From positions 62,001 to 126,000 of the forward strand of contig NZ_JAGEPF010000003.1 in NCBI RefSeq assembly GCF_017573465.1: DNA of 64,000 nucleotides, in the 5' to 3' direction. Source of the stretch: Actinomadura violacea. Lineage in GTDB: Bacteria; Actinomycetota; Actinomycetes; Streptosporangiales; Streptosporangiaceae. This document shows, piece after piece, positions 25,606 to 33,789 of this stretch. The notes beneath the pieces are model-generated. The model made no database searches and had not been told where the DNA came from. It was given only the letters and a program-made list of their open reading frames with translations. The first letter of the stretch is position 1. Every line of letters begins with the position of its first letter. Both the position numbers and the translations under genes were made by a program.

Positions 25606-28600
25606 ATGCCTGCGCGGTCGGAAGCGGGCCGGTACGGTAAACCCATATCGCCGCATGAATGGCTCGCGCTCGCACATCCGCGCGGCCTGGTCATGGACGT
25701 CCAGCTCTGCGTCGAGGGCGAGGGCGGCATCGATCCCGAGGCGCTGCGGGCGGCCGTCGCGACCGCGTCGCAGGCGTGCCCGGGCGCGCGGCTGGTCCGG
25801 CGCGGGCAGCGCTGGGTGGACGGCGGCGTCGCTCCGGCGGTGCGGGTGGCGGACGCGGCGGACTTCGACCGCGCCCGGCTGGACTCCCCGCTCCTGCGCA
25901 TGCCGCTGACCGGTGAGAAGAGCGCGAGCTGCGAGGTGGTGCTGGTCCAGGGCTCCCCCACCACGGTGGTCTTCCGGGCCAACCACGGCGTGATGGACGG
26001 CGGCGGCGCGATGCTCTGGCAGACCCAGGTCTTCCGGGCGCTGCGCGGTGAGCCCGTCGAGGGCGCCGCCTCGCCGCTGACGCTGGAGGAGGTGATGGAG
26101 CGGATCGCGGAGCGGCTGGGCGTCGAGCTCCCGCCGAGGGCCGCACCGTCGCCGCTGACCTGGCGGTCGCCGCTGGGGAACGCGCCGAAGGGGCCGCGCC
26201 GGTCGCTGTGGCGGCGGCGCACGGTCGACGGCGCCCATCCGGCCGCGACGGCGCGGATCGTCCGGCGGGTCGCGACGCACGGGCCGGCGCAGGGCCCCGT
26301 CCTGGTCCCGGTCGACCTGCGCCGGTACCTGCCCGGGCTGCGTACCACCGGGATGGTGAGCGGTGCCGTCAAGCTCGGCGTGAGCCCGGACGACGACTGG
26401 ACCGATGTGCACGCCGAGCTGCTCAGGGCGCTCGGCGAGCACCGGTATCTGGCCAACCGGAACGACCCGTACCCGATGTCCATGCCGTTGCCGCTGCTGC
26501 GGTCGCTGTACCGGTGGATCGACGGCATGGCCGTGCAGAACCCCGACTTCCTGCGGGACCGCGGGTACGCCGACACCGCGGCCTGCATCTCGCATCTGGG
26601 CACGGTCGACCTCGCCGCCCTCAGCACCGACATGTTCGAGGCCACCTCGTGCTACGCGCTGGGCGGGGTCGGATTCTCGCCCGAGCTGGCCATTGTGGAG
26701 TGCCGGGGCCGGACGGAGGTGACCGTCGCCTGGCGGGACGGCCGCGGCGCGGCCGAGCGGGTCGAGGCGCTGCTGGACGAGATCGAGGAGGAGCTGTCGC
26801 CGCGCGCGTACCGCGTCCCGGCGGGTGAGGTCGCGGGGCCGCCCGTACCGCCCTGCACGCTGCCGCCCTGCACGCTGCCGCCCTGCACGCTGCCGCCCTG
26901 CACGCTGCCGGTCCTGCTCGCCGAGCAGGTCGCCCGCACGCCGGACGCCGTGGCGGTCGAGGACCCGGACGGCGCACTCACCTACGCCGAACTGGACCGG
27001 CGGGCCGGTGCCGTGGCCGCGGCTCTGCATGCGCGCGGGATCGGCCGCGGTGACCTGGTCGGCCTGGTCGCCGGGCGCTCGGCCGCCGCGATCACCGCGC
27101 TCTGGGGCGTGCTGAAGGCGGGCGCGGCCTACCTGCCGATCGACGAGAGCCATCCGGACGCGCGGATCGTCCGGTTGCTCACCGATGCCCGCGCGCGGAT
27201 CTGCCTGCTGGAACCGGCCGCGGAGCGGCGCGCCTGCCTGCCGCCCGGCTGCGCGGGCCTGAGCCTGGCCGATGTGCCGTACGACGAGCCGCACACCTGG
27301 CAGGACGTGCCCGGTGAGCCCGCGGACCTGGCCTACGTCGTCTACACCTCGGGTTCGACCGGCGCGCCCAAGGGCGTCGAGATCGAGCACGGCAGCGTCG
27401 TCAACTTCGTCCGGTGGGCGACCCGTGAGTGCGGCATCGACGCGTCGACCCGGATGCTGCTGATCCCATCGATCTCCTTCGACGTGGCGGGCTACGCGTT
27501 CTTCCTGCCGCTGCTGGCCGGCGGGTGCGTGCTCCCGGTGCGCGAGGTGAACGCGGCCACGCTGCGGGCGGCGGTGGAGGACCGTGGTGCGACCGCGATG
27601 GCGGTGACGCCGTCGCACCTGGAGCTGATCGCCCAGTCGGGCGTCCGACGCTCGACCATGCAGGTGGTGATGGCGGCGGGCGAGCTGCTGCGCCGCTCCA
27701 CCGCCCTGCGGGCCAGGGACGCGCTCGGATCGCAATGCCGGATCCTCAACCAGTGGGGCCCGTCCGAGGCGGCCATCGTGAACACCTCGCACGAGTTCGA
27801 CCCCGCGGCCGACACCGACGCGGGGGTCCCGTTCGGGCGGCCGATGGACGGCAACGCCCTGTACGTGCTGGACGCGCGCGGCCGTTTCGTGGCGCCCGGC
27901 GAGGTCGGCGAGGCGTACGTGGGCGGTGTTCAGTTGGCCCGCGGTTACCGCGGCCGCGCCGACCTGACCCGGGAGCGGTTCGTCCGGCTCGCCGACGGGA
28001 CCCGCGTCTACCGGACCGGCGACCTCGTCCGGCGGCTTCCGGGCGGCGAGCTGACCTTCGTCGGCCGGGTCGACGACCAGGTGAAGGTGGCGGGCCACCG
28101 GATCGAGCCCGCCGAGATCGCGCAGACGCTGGAGGAGCACCCGCTGGTCCGGCAGGCCGCCGTGCTGCCGCGGACGCGGCCGGGCGCGGCGCCCGCACTC
28201 TGCGCCTACGTGGTCGGCGGCCCCGAGGTCACCCCGGACGAGCTGCGCCGATTCGTCGCCGAGCGGCTGCCGCGGTACATGGTGCCGGCCGCGATCGCCC
28301 CGGTGCCGGAGATCCCGCGCACGCCCAACGGCAAGCTCGACGCCGCCCGGCTGCCCGACCCGTTCGCCGGCCTCCCCGCCGCGACCGCCGCCGCGGACCT
28401 GGACGAGGTCGCCTCAGCGGTCGCCGGAATCTGGTCGCGCACCCTGCGGCTCGATGCCGTTCAGTTGGACGAGGGGGCCGACTTCCACCAGCTCGGCGGC
28501 GACTCCCTGCTGCTGCTTTCGATGATCCGGGAGGTGTCCCGGACCGTGGTCGGGCGCGGAGAGCAGGAATTCATGGACGAACTGGTCCGGATCGTCCGCG

Positions 28601-28674
28601 AGCCCACCCTCGGCCGGGTCAGCGACGTCGCCCGCGAAGTGCGGGGCCGGCGCCCGGCCGGGCTCACGGAGTGA
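25606..28674 (+). CDS. Stand-alone NRPS (condensation/acyltransferase-like, adenylation, carrier)
   Basis: 1022 residues. Residues ~1-410 form a condensation-superfamily domain closer in feel to PapA/WES acyltransferases, with NHGVMDGG (126-133; H127 and D131 retained, first His is Asn). A Cys-Thr-Leu-Pro-Pro repeat follows (~416-435). The adenylation domain (~440-930) has YVVYTSGSTGAPKG, FDVAGYAFF, NQWGPSE, YRTGDLVRR and TPNGKLD. The carrier is at ~945-1015 with LGGDSLLLLS. By my hand alignment the specificity residues are D-V-Y-A-M-A-Q-I-V-K, for which I know no close code. ATG at 25606 is chosen for GAGGGG upstream; one 12 codons earlier is weaker. No thioesterase, so its aminoacyl group must be passed on in trans. 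Confidence 0.9.
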   Translation: MPARSEAGRYGKPISPHEWLALAHPRGLVMDVQLCVEGEGGIDPEALRAAVATASQACPGARLVRRGQRWVDGGVAPAVRVADAADFDRARLDSPLLRMPLTGEKSASCEVVLVQGSPTTVVFRANHGVMDGGGAMLWQTQVFRALRGEPVEGAASPLTLEEVMERIAERLGVELPPRAAPSPLTWRSPLGNAPKGPRRSLWRRRTVDGAHPAATARIVRRVATHGPAQGPVLVPVDLRRYLPGLRTTGMVSGAVKLGVSPDDDWTDVHAELLRALGEHRYLANRNDPYPMSMPLPLLRSLYRWIDGMAVQNPDFLRDRGYADTAACISHLGTVDLAALSTDMFEATSCYALGGVGFSPELAIVECRGRTEVTVAWRDGRGAAERVEALLDEIEEELSPRAYRVPAGEVAGPPVPPCTLPPCTLPPCTLPPCTLPVLLAEQVARTPDAVAVEDPDGALTYAELDRRAGAVAAALHARGIGRGDLVGLVAGRSAAAITALWGVLKAGAAYLPIDESHPDARIVRLLTDARARICLLEPAAERRACLPPGCAGLSLADVPYDEPHTWQDVPGEPADLAYVVYTSGSTGAPKGVEIEHGSVVNFVRWATRECGIDASTRMLLIPSISFDVAGYAFFLPLLAGGCVLPVREVNAATLRAAVEDRGATAMAVTPSHLELIAQSGVRRSTMQVVMAAGELLRRSTALRARDALGSQCRILNQWGPSEAAIVNTSHEFDPAADTDAGVPFGRPMDGNALYVLDARGRFVAPGEVGEAYVGGVQLARGYRGRADLTRERFVRLADGTRVYRTGDLVRRLPGGELTFVGRVDDQVKVAGHRIEPAEIAQTLEEHPLVRQAAVLPRTRPGAAPALCAYVVGGPEVTPDELRRFVAERLPRYMVPAAIAPVPEIPRTPNGKLDAARLPDPFAGLPAATAAADLDEVASAVAGIWSRTLRLDAVQLDEGADFHQLGGDSLLLLSMIREVSRTVVGRGEQEFMDELVRIVREPTLGRVSDVAREVRGRRPAGLTE
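26851..26910 (+). repeat. Four exact 15-bp tandem repeats in the NRPS-1 linker
   Basis: CCCTGCACGCTGCCG occurs four times head to tail with no mismatch, encoding (P/C-T-L-P)-type repeats, read as PCTLP x4, between the condensation-like and adenylation domains. Perfect copies imply recent slippage. Confidence 0.9.
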
Positions 28675-30559
28675 GCGAGTCCCCGGCGGAGAACTGGCCT
28701 GCGCACAGCTCGTGGTAGAGGCCGCGGCGCAGCAGCAGATCCTCGTGGGCGCCCTGCTCGACGATCCGGCCCCCGTCCATCACCACGATCACGTCGGCGT
28801 TGCTGATGGTCGACAGCCGGTGCGCGATCACGAAGCTGGTGCGGCCCGCCCGCAGCCGGGCCATCGCGTCCTGAATCAGCACCTCGGTTCGCGTGTCGAC
28901 GTGGCTGGTCGCCTCGTCCAGGATCAGGATGCCGCGGTCGGCCAGGAAGGCGCGGGCGATGGTGAGCAGCTGCCGCTGCCCGGAGGAGATGCCGGACGCG
29001 TCGCCGTCGATGACGGTGGAGTACCCGTCGGGCAGGGTGCGGACGAAGTCGTCCACGTACGCCGCCTTGGCGGCCGCCATGACCTCCTCGTCGGTGGCGT
29101 CGTCGCGGCCGTAGGCGATGTTGTCGCGGATCGTCCCGGCGAACAGCCAGGTGTCCTGCAGCACCATGCCGAAGCAGCGGCGCACCTGGTCGCGGCCGAG
29201 GTCGCGGTAATCCACGCCGTCCAGCAGGATCTGCCCGGCGTCGATCTCGTAGAACCGCATCAGCAGGTTGACGACGGTCGTCTTGCCCGCGCCGGTCGGC
29301 CCGACGATCGCGACGGTCTGGCCCGGCGCCGCCTCCAGGGAGAAGTCCTCGATGAGCGGCGTGTCCGGGTGGTAGCGAAAGCACACCGACCGCAGCTCGA
29401 TCCGGCCGGCCGCGCCGACCTTCTCGTCCCCCTCCCGGCCGTCGTCCAGCGCGGGCAGCGCCTCCTCCTCCGGCGCGGCGAGCAGCTCGAAGACCCGCTC
29501 CACCGATGCCAGCCCCGACTGGACCGCGTTGAGCTGCCCGGCGATCTGCGCGACCGGCGTGGTGAAGCGCTGCGAGTACTGGATGAACGCCTGCATCGCG
29601 CCGAGGGAGATCACGCCGGTGGCCACCTGGTAGCCACCGAGCACCGCGACGACCACGAAGTTCAGGTTCCCGACGAACTGGATGGCCGGCAGGATCACCC
29701 CGGACAGGAACTGGGCCCGGAAGCCCGCCTCGTACAGCCGCTCGTTCTGCTCGCGGAACTCCTCGATCGCCGGTCGCCGGCGGCCGAACGCCAGCACCAG
29801 GGCATGGCCGCTGTGGGTCTCCTCGACCAGGCCGTTCAGCCGGCCGGTCCGCTCCCACTGGGCGGTGAACCAGGGCTTGGACCGCCGGACGGCGGCGACC
29901 GTCAGCCCCATCATCAGCGGGATCCCGGCGAGCGAGACGGCGGCCGGCAGCGGCGAGATCCAGAACATCATGCCGAGCACCCCGGCCAGCATCGGCACCG
30001 AGATGAGCAGCGGGCTGAGGCCCTCGTTGAGGGTGGTGCCGATGTTGTCGACGTCGTTGGTGACCCGGCTGAGCAGGTCGCCGTGCGGGCGGCTGTCGAA
30101 GTACGACAGCGGAAGGCGGGCCAGCTTCTCCTCGACGTCCCGGCGCAGCCGGTGGACGATCCGCTGGGAGACGCCGGCGAGCAGGTAGCCCTGCGCCCAG
30201 TAGAACGCGGCGCCCAGCACGTACACCAGCGCCGCCAGGCCCAGCACCCGGCCGAGGCGGGCGAAGTCGACGCCGGCCCCGGGGACGATGTCCATGCCGG
30301 CGAGCATGTCGGCGATGTGCCCGTGGCCATGGGCCCGCAGCGACGCGATCGCCTGCGCCTTCGTCGTGCCTGCCGGGAGGCTCTTGCCGATCAGCCCGTC
30401 GAACAGGATGTCGGTGGCGCGGCCGAGGATCTGCGGGCCGGTCAGCAGGGTCGCGACCGCCAGTACGCCGAACACCGCCACGACGCTCAGCCGCAGCCGC
30501 TCCGGGCGCAGCAGCGCGGCCAACCCGCGCCCTGTGCGGCCGTTCGTCCCGTCGCTCAT
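28664..30559 (-). CDS. Type IV ABC exporter subunit with canonical ATPase site
   Basis: 631 residues: six-helix exporter domain (to ~360) with a long extracytoplasmic stretch after TM1 (FDGLIGKSLPAGTTKAQ...), then an NBD with Walker A GPTGAGKTT, Q-loop MVLQDTWLF, Walker B ILILDEATSHVD (catalytic Glu present) and H-loop FVIAHRLST (His present). Its signature motif is the non-standard ISSGQ rather than LSGGQ. This is what the 'second' subunit of a heterodimeric exporter shows (TM288/LmrD type). Start ATG overlaps the partner's stop. Its 3' end overlaps the convergent NRPS-1 end by 11 bases. Likely exports the cluster product or a precursor (inference). Confidence 0.92.
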   Translation of the reverse strand: MSDGTNGRTGRGLAALLRPERLRLSVVAVFGVLAVATLLTGPQILGRATDILFDGLIGKSLPAGTTKAQAIASLRAHGHGHIADMLAGMDIVPGAGVDFARLGRVLGLAALVYVLGAAFYWAQGYLLAGVSQRIVHRLRRDVEEKLARLPLSYFDSRPHGDLLSRVTNDVDNIGTTLNEGLSPLLISVPMLAGVLGMMFWISPLPAAVSLAGIPLMMGLTVAAVRRSKPWFTAQWERTGRLNGLVEETHSGHALVLAFGRRRPAIEEFREQNERLYEAGFRAQFLSGVILPAIQFVGNLNFVVVAVLGGYQVATGVISLGAMQAFIQYSQRFTTPVAQIAGQLNAVQSGLASVERVFELLAAPEEEALPALDDGREGDEKVGAAGRIELRSVCFRYHPDTPLIEDFSLEAAPGQTVAIVGPTGAGKTTVVNLLMRFYEIDAGQILLDGVDYRDLGRDQVRRCFGMVLQDTWLFAGTIRDNIAYGRDDATDEEVMAAAKAAYVDDFVRTLPDGYSTVIDGDASGISSGQRQLLTIARAFLADRGILILDEATSHVDTRTEVLIQDAMARLRAGRTSFVIAHRLSTISNADVIVVMDGGRIVEQGAHEDLLLRRGLYHELCAGQFSAGDSLTP

Positions 30560-32316
30560 CGGACGGCCTCGGCGCCGAGCTGCGACGCGACGATCTCCCG
30601 GTACGGCTCGCAGCCGGCGAGCAGCCGGCGGTGCGTCCCGATCCCGGCGACGGCGCCGCCGTCCAGGACGATGATCTGATCGGCGTGCATGATCGTGCTG
30701 ACCCGCTGCGCGGCGATGACCACGGCGGCGTCCCGCGTCTCGGCGCGCAGCGCGGCCCGCAGCCGGGCGTCGGTGCCGGTGTCGAGGGCGGAGAAGCAGT
30801 CGTCGAACAGGTACAGCCGGGGCCGGCGGACCAGCGCGCGGGCGATCGACAGCCGCTGGCGCTGGCCGCCGGACAGGTTGGTGCCGCCCTGGTCGACCGG
30901 GGCGTCGAGCCCTCCGGGCAGGGCGGCGACGAAGTCCCGCGCCTGCGCGACGTCCAGGGCCCGCCACAGCCGCTCGTCGGTGGCGTCCGGCATGCCGAAC
31001 CGCAGATTCCCGGCGACGGTCCCGCCGAACAGGAAGGACGTCTGCGGGACCAGCCCGATGCCGGCCCACAGCGCCTCGGCCTCCTGCTCGCGCACGTCCG
31101 TCCCGTCCACCAGGACGGTGCCGGCGGTGGCGTCGAAGAACCGCGGGATGAGGTTGATCAGGGTGGTCTTGCCGCTTCCGGTGCCGCCGATGATCGCGCT
31201 GACCCGGCCGGGCCGCAGCTCGAAGGTCAGGTCGGTGAGCACCGGGCGCTCGCCGCCCGGATAGCCGAAGGCGACGCCGCGGAACTCCACGGCGCCGGTG
31301 ACGCGGTCGGGGACGACCGGGCGCGCCGGGTCCCGGATGGCCGGCACGGTGGAGAGCACCTCCTGTATCCGCTCCGCCCCGGCCACCGCGCGCGGCAGCA
31401 GCACGACGACCGTCACGGCGGTCAGCGCGTACACCAGGATCTGCAGGATGTAGACCAGGAACGCGGTCAGGTTGCCGACCGGCATCGCGCCGCCGTCCAC
31501 CAGCCGCCCGCCGAACCAGATGACGGCCACGCTCGACAGATTGGCGATGATCAGCACGGCGGGCATGGTCATCGCGAAGATCCGGTTGGCCCGCAGCATG
31601 GTGGCCGTCATGCCGGCGTTGGCCTCCTCGAACCGGTCCCGCTCCGCGTCCGTCCGGACGAACGCGCGGATCACCCGGACGCCGGTGATCTGCTCGCGCA
31701 GCATCAGGGTCATGCCGTCGTACCGGTCCTGCACGGAGCGGGCCAGCGGTACCAGCACCGCCAGCAGCACGCCGACGACCAGAGCCAGGACCGGAACGGT
31801 GACCGCGAGCAGCAGCGACAGCCGGGCGCTCTCCCGGACCGCCATGACCACCGCGCCCGCGCTCATGATGACCGCGACGACCAGCACGGGCAGCGACATC
31901 AGGAACAGCTGCACCTGCTGGACGTCGTTGACGTTGCGGGTGATCAGCGACGGGACGCCGAAGCGGTCCATCTCGCCGGCGGAGAACGACCGCACCCGCG
32001 TGTAGACGGCGGCCCGCAGATCGGCGCCCGCGCCCATCGACACCCGCGCGGCCACGTACACGGTCGCGATGGAGACGCCGCCGAGGGCCAGCACGATGCC
32101 GAGCATCAGGCCGCCGGCCCGCAGGATGTGGCCGACGTCGCCGTCGACGACGCCGTGGTCGATGATGTCGGCGTTCAGGTCGGGCAGGTAGAGGTTGCCG
32201 GCGGCCTGCACGGCCAGCAGGACGACGACGAGGCCCGACTGCCGGGAGTACGGCCGCAGGAACGCGCGGAGCAGCCCTGCCAGGACCGGCCGGCCCCGGG
32301 CGCCTCCCGGCGGCAT
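30556..32316 (-). CDS. Type IV ABC exporter subunit with degenerate ATPase site
   Basis: 586 residues: six-helix exporter domain, then an NBD with Walker A GGTGSGKTT, signature LSGGQRQRLSIARAL (canonical), but Walker B LYLFDDCFSALD, where the catalytic Glu is Asp, and switch region VIAAQRVST, where His is Gln. These changes, complementary to those in the partner, are the hallmark of heterodimeric exporters with one inactive ATP site. I use the ATG at 32316, one base after the preceding gene's stop (TGAcATG); a GTG at 32340 is possible. Confidence 0.9.
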   Translation of the reverse strand: MPPGGARGRPVLAGLLRAFLRPYSRQSGLVVVLLAVQAAGNLYLPDLNADIIDHGVVDGDVGHILRAGGLMLGIVLALGGVSIATVYVAARVSMGAGADLRAAVYTRVRSFSAGEMDRFGVPSLITRNVNDVQQVQLFLMSLPVLVVAVIMSAGAVVMAVRESARLSLLLAVTVPVLALVVGVLLAVLVPLARSVQDRYDGMTLMLREQITGVRVIRAFVRTDAERDRFEEANAGMTATMLRANRIFAMTMPAVLIIANLSSVAVIWFGGRLVDGGAMPVGNLTAFLVYILQILVYALTAVTVVVLLPRAVAGAERIQEVLSTVPAIRDPARPVVPDRVTGAVEFRGVAFGYPGGERPVLTDLTFELRPGRVSAIIGGTGSGKTTLINLIPRFFDATAGTVLVDGTDVREQEAEALWAGIGLVPQTSFLFGGTVAGNLRFGMPDATDERLWRALDVAQARDFVAALPGGLDAPVDQGGTNLSGGQRQRLSIARALVRRPRLYLFDDCFSALDTGTDARLRAALRAETRDAAVVIAAQRVSTIMHADQIIVLDGGAVAGIGTHRRLLAGCEPYREIVASQLGAEAVR

Positions 32317-32317
32317 G

Positions 32318-32734
32318 TCAGTCGGACTCGGCAGCCGCACCCGCCTTCGTCGCGGTCGCCTTCGCCGCGCCGTTCCCGGGCGCCGGCTCCTCCTCGACCA
32401 CCTCGCCGACGAGCACGCCGGGCTCGCCGGGCTCCCGCGCGGCGGAGCCGCCGTCCGGGCCCTCGGCGGAGTCCGCGGCCGGCACCGCGGGGACCGTCAG
32501 CCCGGGGACGCTCAGGTCGGGCACCTTCTTCACCGCCTCCAGCGCCGACTCGATGGCCTCGGCCAGCGACGGGGACTCGGTGTCGTCGAACTCCATCTTC
32601 GTGACGGGGACGGAGGCGTCGGTCGGCAGCGAGTCGGGCCCGAACGTCGCGCAGGCGCAGCCCGCATCGCGCAGGATCGCCGATTCCTCGTCGGTTATCT
32701 CCCGGCTGAGAACGAGTGAGAATTTGTGGCCCAA
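32318..32734 (-). CDS. Conserved-looking small protein of unknown function
   Basis: 138 residues from a TTG start with AGGGG about ten bases upstream. The N-terminal ~75 residues look structured: FSLVLSREITDEESAILRDAGCACATFGPDSLP, VTKMEFDDTESPSLAEAIESALEAVKKVPDLSVPGL. The tail (80-138) is low-complexity, rich in Ala, Pro, Gly and Glu. The first part has the alternation of a small alpha/beta fold that might bind a partner protein. I cannot assign a family. It heads the operon with the two ABC exporter subunits, and the 242-base spacer upstream holds a StrR-type site, so it belongs to the cluster. Confidence 0.7.
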   Translation of the reverse strand: MGHKFSLVLSREITDEESAILRDAGCACATFGPDSLPTDASVPVTKMEFDDTESPSLAEAIESALEAVKKVPDLSVPGLTVPAVPAADSAEGPDGGSAAREPGEPGVLVGEVVEEEPAPGNGAAKATATKAGAAAESD

Positions 32735-32861
32735 CGTAGGTCACCCCTTCATTGTCGGCACGCATTCCGGAGACCGCGGGGGGCACGGCGCACGGTAATC
32801 GCACCCGAGCGGGCTCAGCCGATGGCAGCGTAACCGCATCATCGGGGCCGGGCAACGGACC

Positions 32862-32890
32862 GTTCAACCGCTGCATTTCGCCGGTTGAGC
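32862..32890. promoter_or_regulatory. StrR-type operator candidate between the exporter operon and the thioesterase
   Basis: GTTCAACCG, 11 bases, CGGTTGAGC. It lies in a divergent spacer, 128 bases from the 138-aa protein start and 87 bases from the thioesterase start, so one site can serve both directions. Confidence 0.7.
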
Positions 32891-32976
32891 GGCGCCCGGC
32901 GGGCACCGCTGTTGCCCGCTTTCCGAATGCTCGGCTATTTTCGGGCCGCCCGGTGCGACGAGAATTCTGGAGCGGT

Positions 32977-33726
32977 ATGCCTTCTTCCGGTGATGATCTG
33001 TGGTGCCGGCGTTATCGGCCCGGCCCCGCCGCGACGGCCCGGCTGGTCTGCCTCCCCCACGCCGGCGGGTCCGCGCCCTTCTTCCTTCCGGTGGCGGCGG
33101 CGCTGAGCCCCGACGTGGACGTGGTGGCCGTCCAGTACCCGGGCCGGCAGGACCGCAGGGGCGAGAAGCCGATCGACGACATGAAGGAGCTCGCCGACCG
33201 CGTCCACGGCGTGCTGCGGCGGCAGCCCGAGCTGCCGGTGACCCTCTTCGGCCACAGCCTGGGCGCCGTGCTGGCGTTCGAGGTGGCGCGCCGGATGGAG
33301 GCGGACGGGCGGCCGCCGGTGCGGCTGTTCGCCTCCGGGCGCCGGGCACCGTCGTCCCACCGGGACGAGCGGGCGCACCTCAGCGACGACTCGATCATGG
33401 CGGAGGTCCGCCGGCTGGACGGCACCGCCTCGGCGCTGCTGGGCGACGCGGAGATGATGCGGGCCGCGCTGCCCGCGCTCCGCGCCGACTACCGCGCCGC
33501 CGAGACGTACCGGTGCCCGCCCGACACCGTCGTGAGCTGCCCGATCACCGTGCTGACCGGTGACGAGGACCCCAAGACGACGCTGGACGAGGCCAACGCG
33601 TGGGTGAAGCACACCACCGGGGAGTTCGACCTGCGGGTGTTCACCGGCGGCCACTTCTTCGTGTCCACCGAGGCCGACGCCGTCATGAAGGTCCTGCGGG
33701 CGCACTTCCAGGACGCGGCCGGCTGA
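32977..33726 (+). CDS. Type II thioesterase
   Basis: 249 residues of the alpha/beta-hydrolase TEII family: LVCLPHAGGSAPFFLP near the N-terminus, nucleophile elbow GHSLGAVLAFEVARRM with Ser94, then LFASGRRAP, the acid in TVLTGDEDPKTT and the catalytic His in FTGGHFFVSTEA. Such enzymes clear misprimed or stalled carrier proteins in NRPS/PKS lines. ATG at 32977 has GGAG five bases upstream. It is monocistronic by position, ending at a strong bidirectional terminator. Confidence 0.95.
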   Translation: MPSSGDDLWCRRYRPGPAATARLVCLPHAGGSAPFFLPVAAALSPDVDVVAVQYPGRQDRRGEKPIDDMKELADRVHGVLRRQPELPVTLFGHSLGAVLAFEVARRMEADGRPPVRLFASGRRAPSSHRDERAHLSDDSIMAEVRRLDGTASALLGDAEMMRAALPALRADYRAAETYRCPPDTVVSCPITVLTGDEDPKTTLDEANAWVKHTTGEFDLRVFTGGHFFVSTEADAVMKVLRAHFQDAAG

Positions 33727-33744
33727 TGCGCTGACCTGCGGTGC

Positions 33745-33780
33745 CGCCGCGCCCCGTCCCAGGCGGGACGGGGCGCGGCG
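33745..33780. terminator. Strong bidirectional terminator
   Basis: A perfect 16-bp stem (33745-33760 with 33765-33780) around a 4-base loop AGGC, placed between the convergent ends of the thioesterase and O-methyltransferase genes. It is the most stable hairpin I see in the window. Confidence 0.85.
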
Positions 33781-33789
33781 TGCTGCGGG

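Noticed and set aside
26851..26910. Short tandem repeat as a CRISPR-like array
   Set aside because: Units are contiguous with no spacers and keep the NRPS reading frame.
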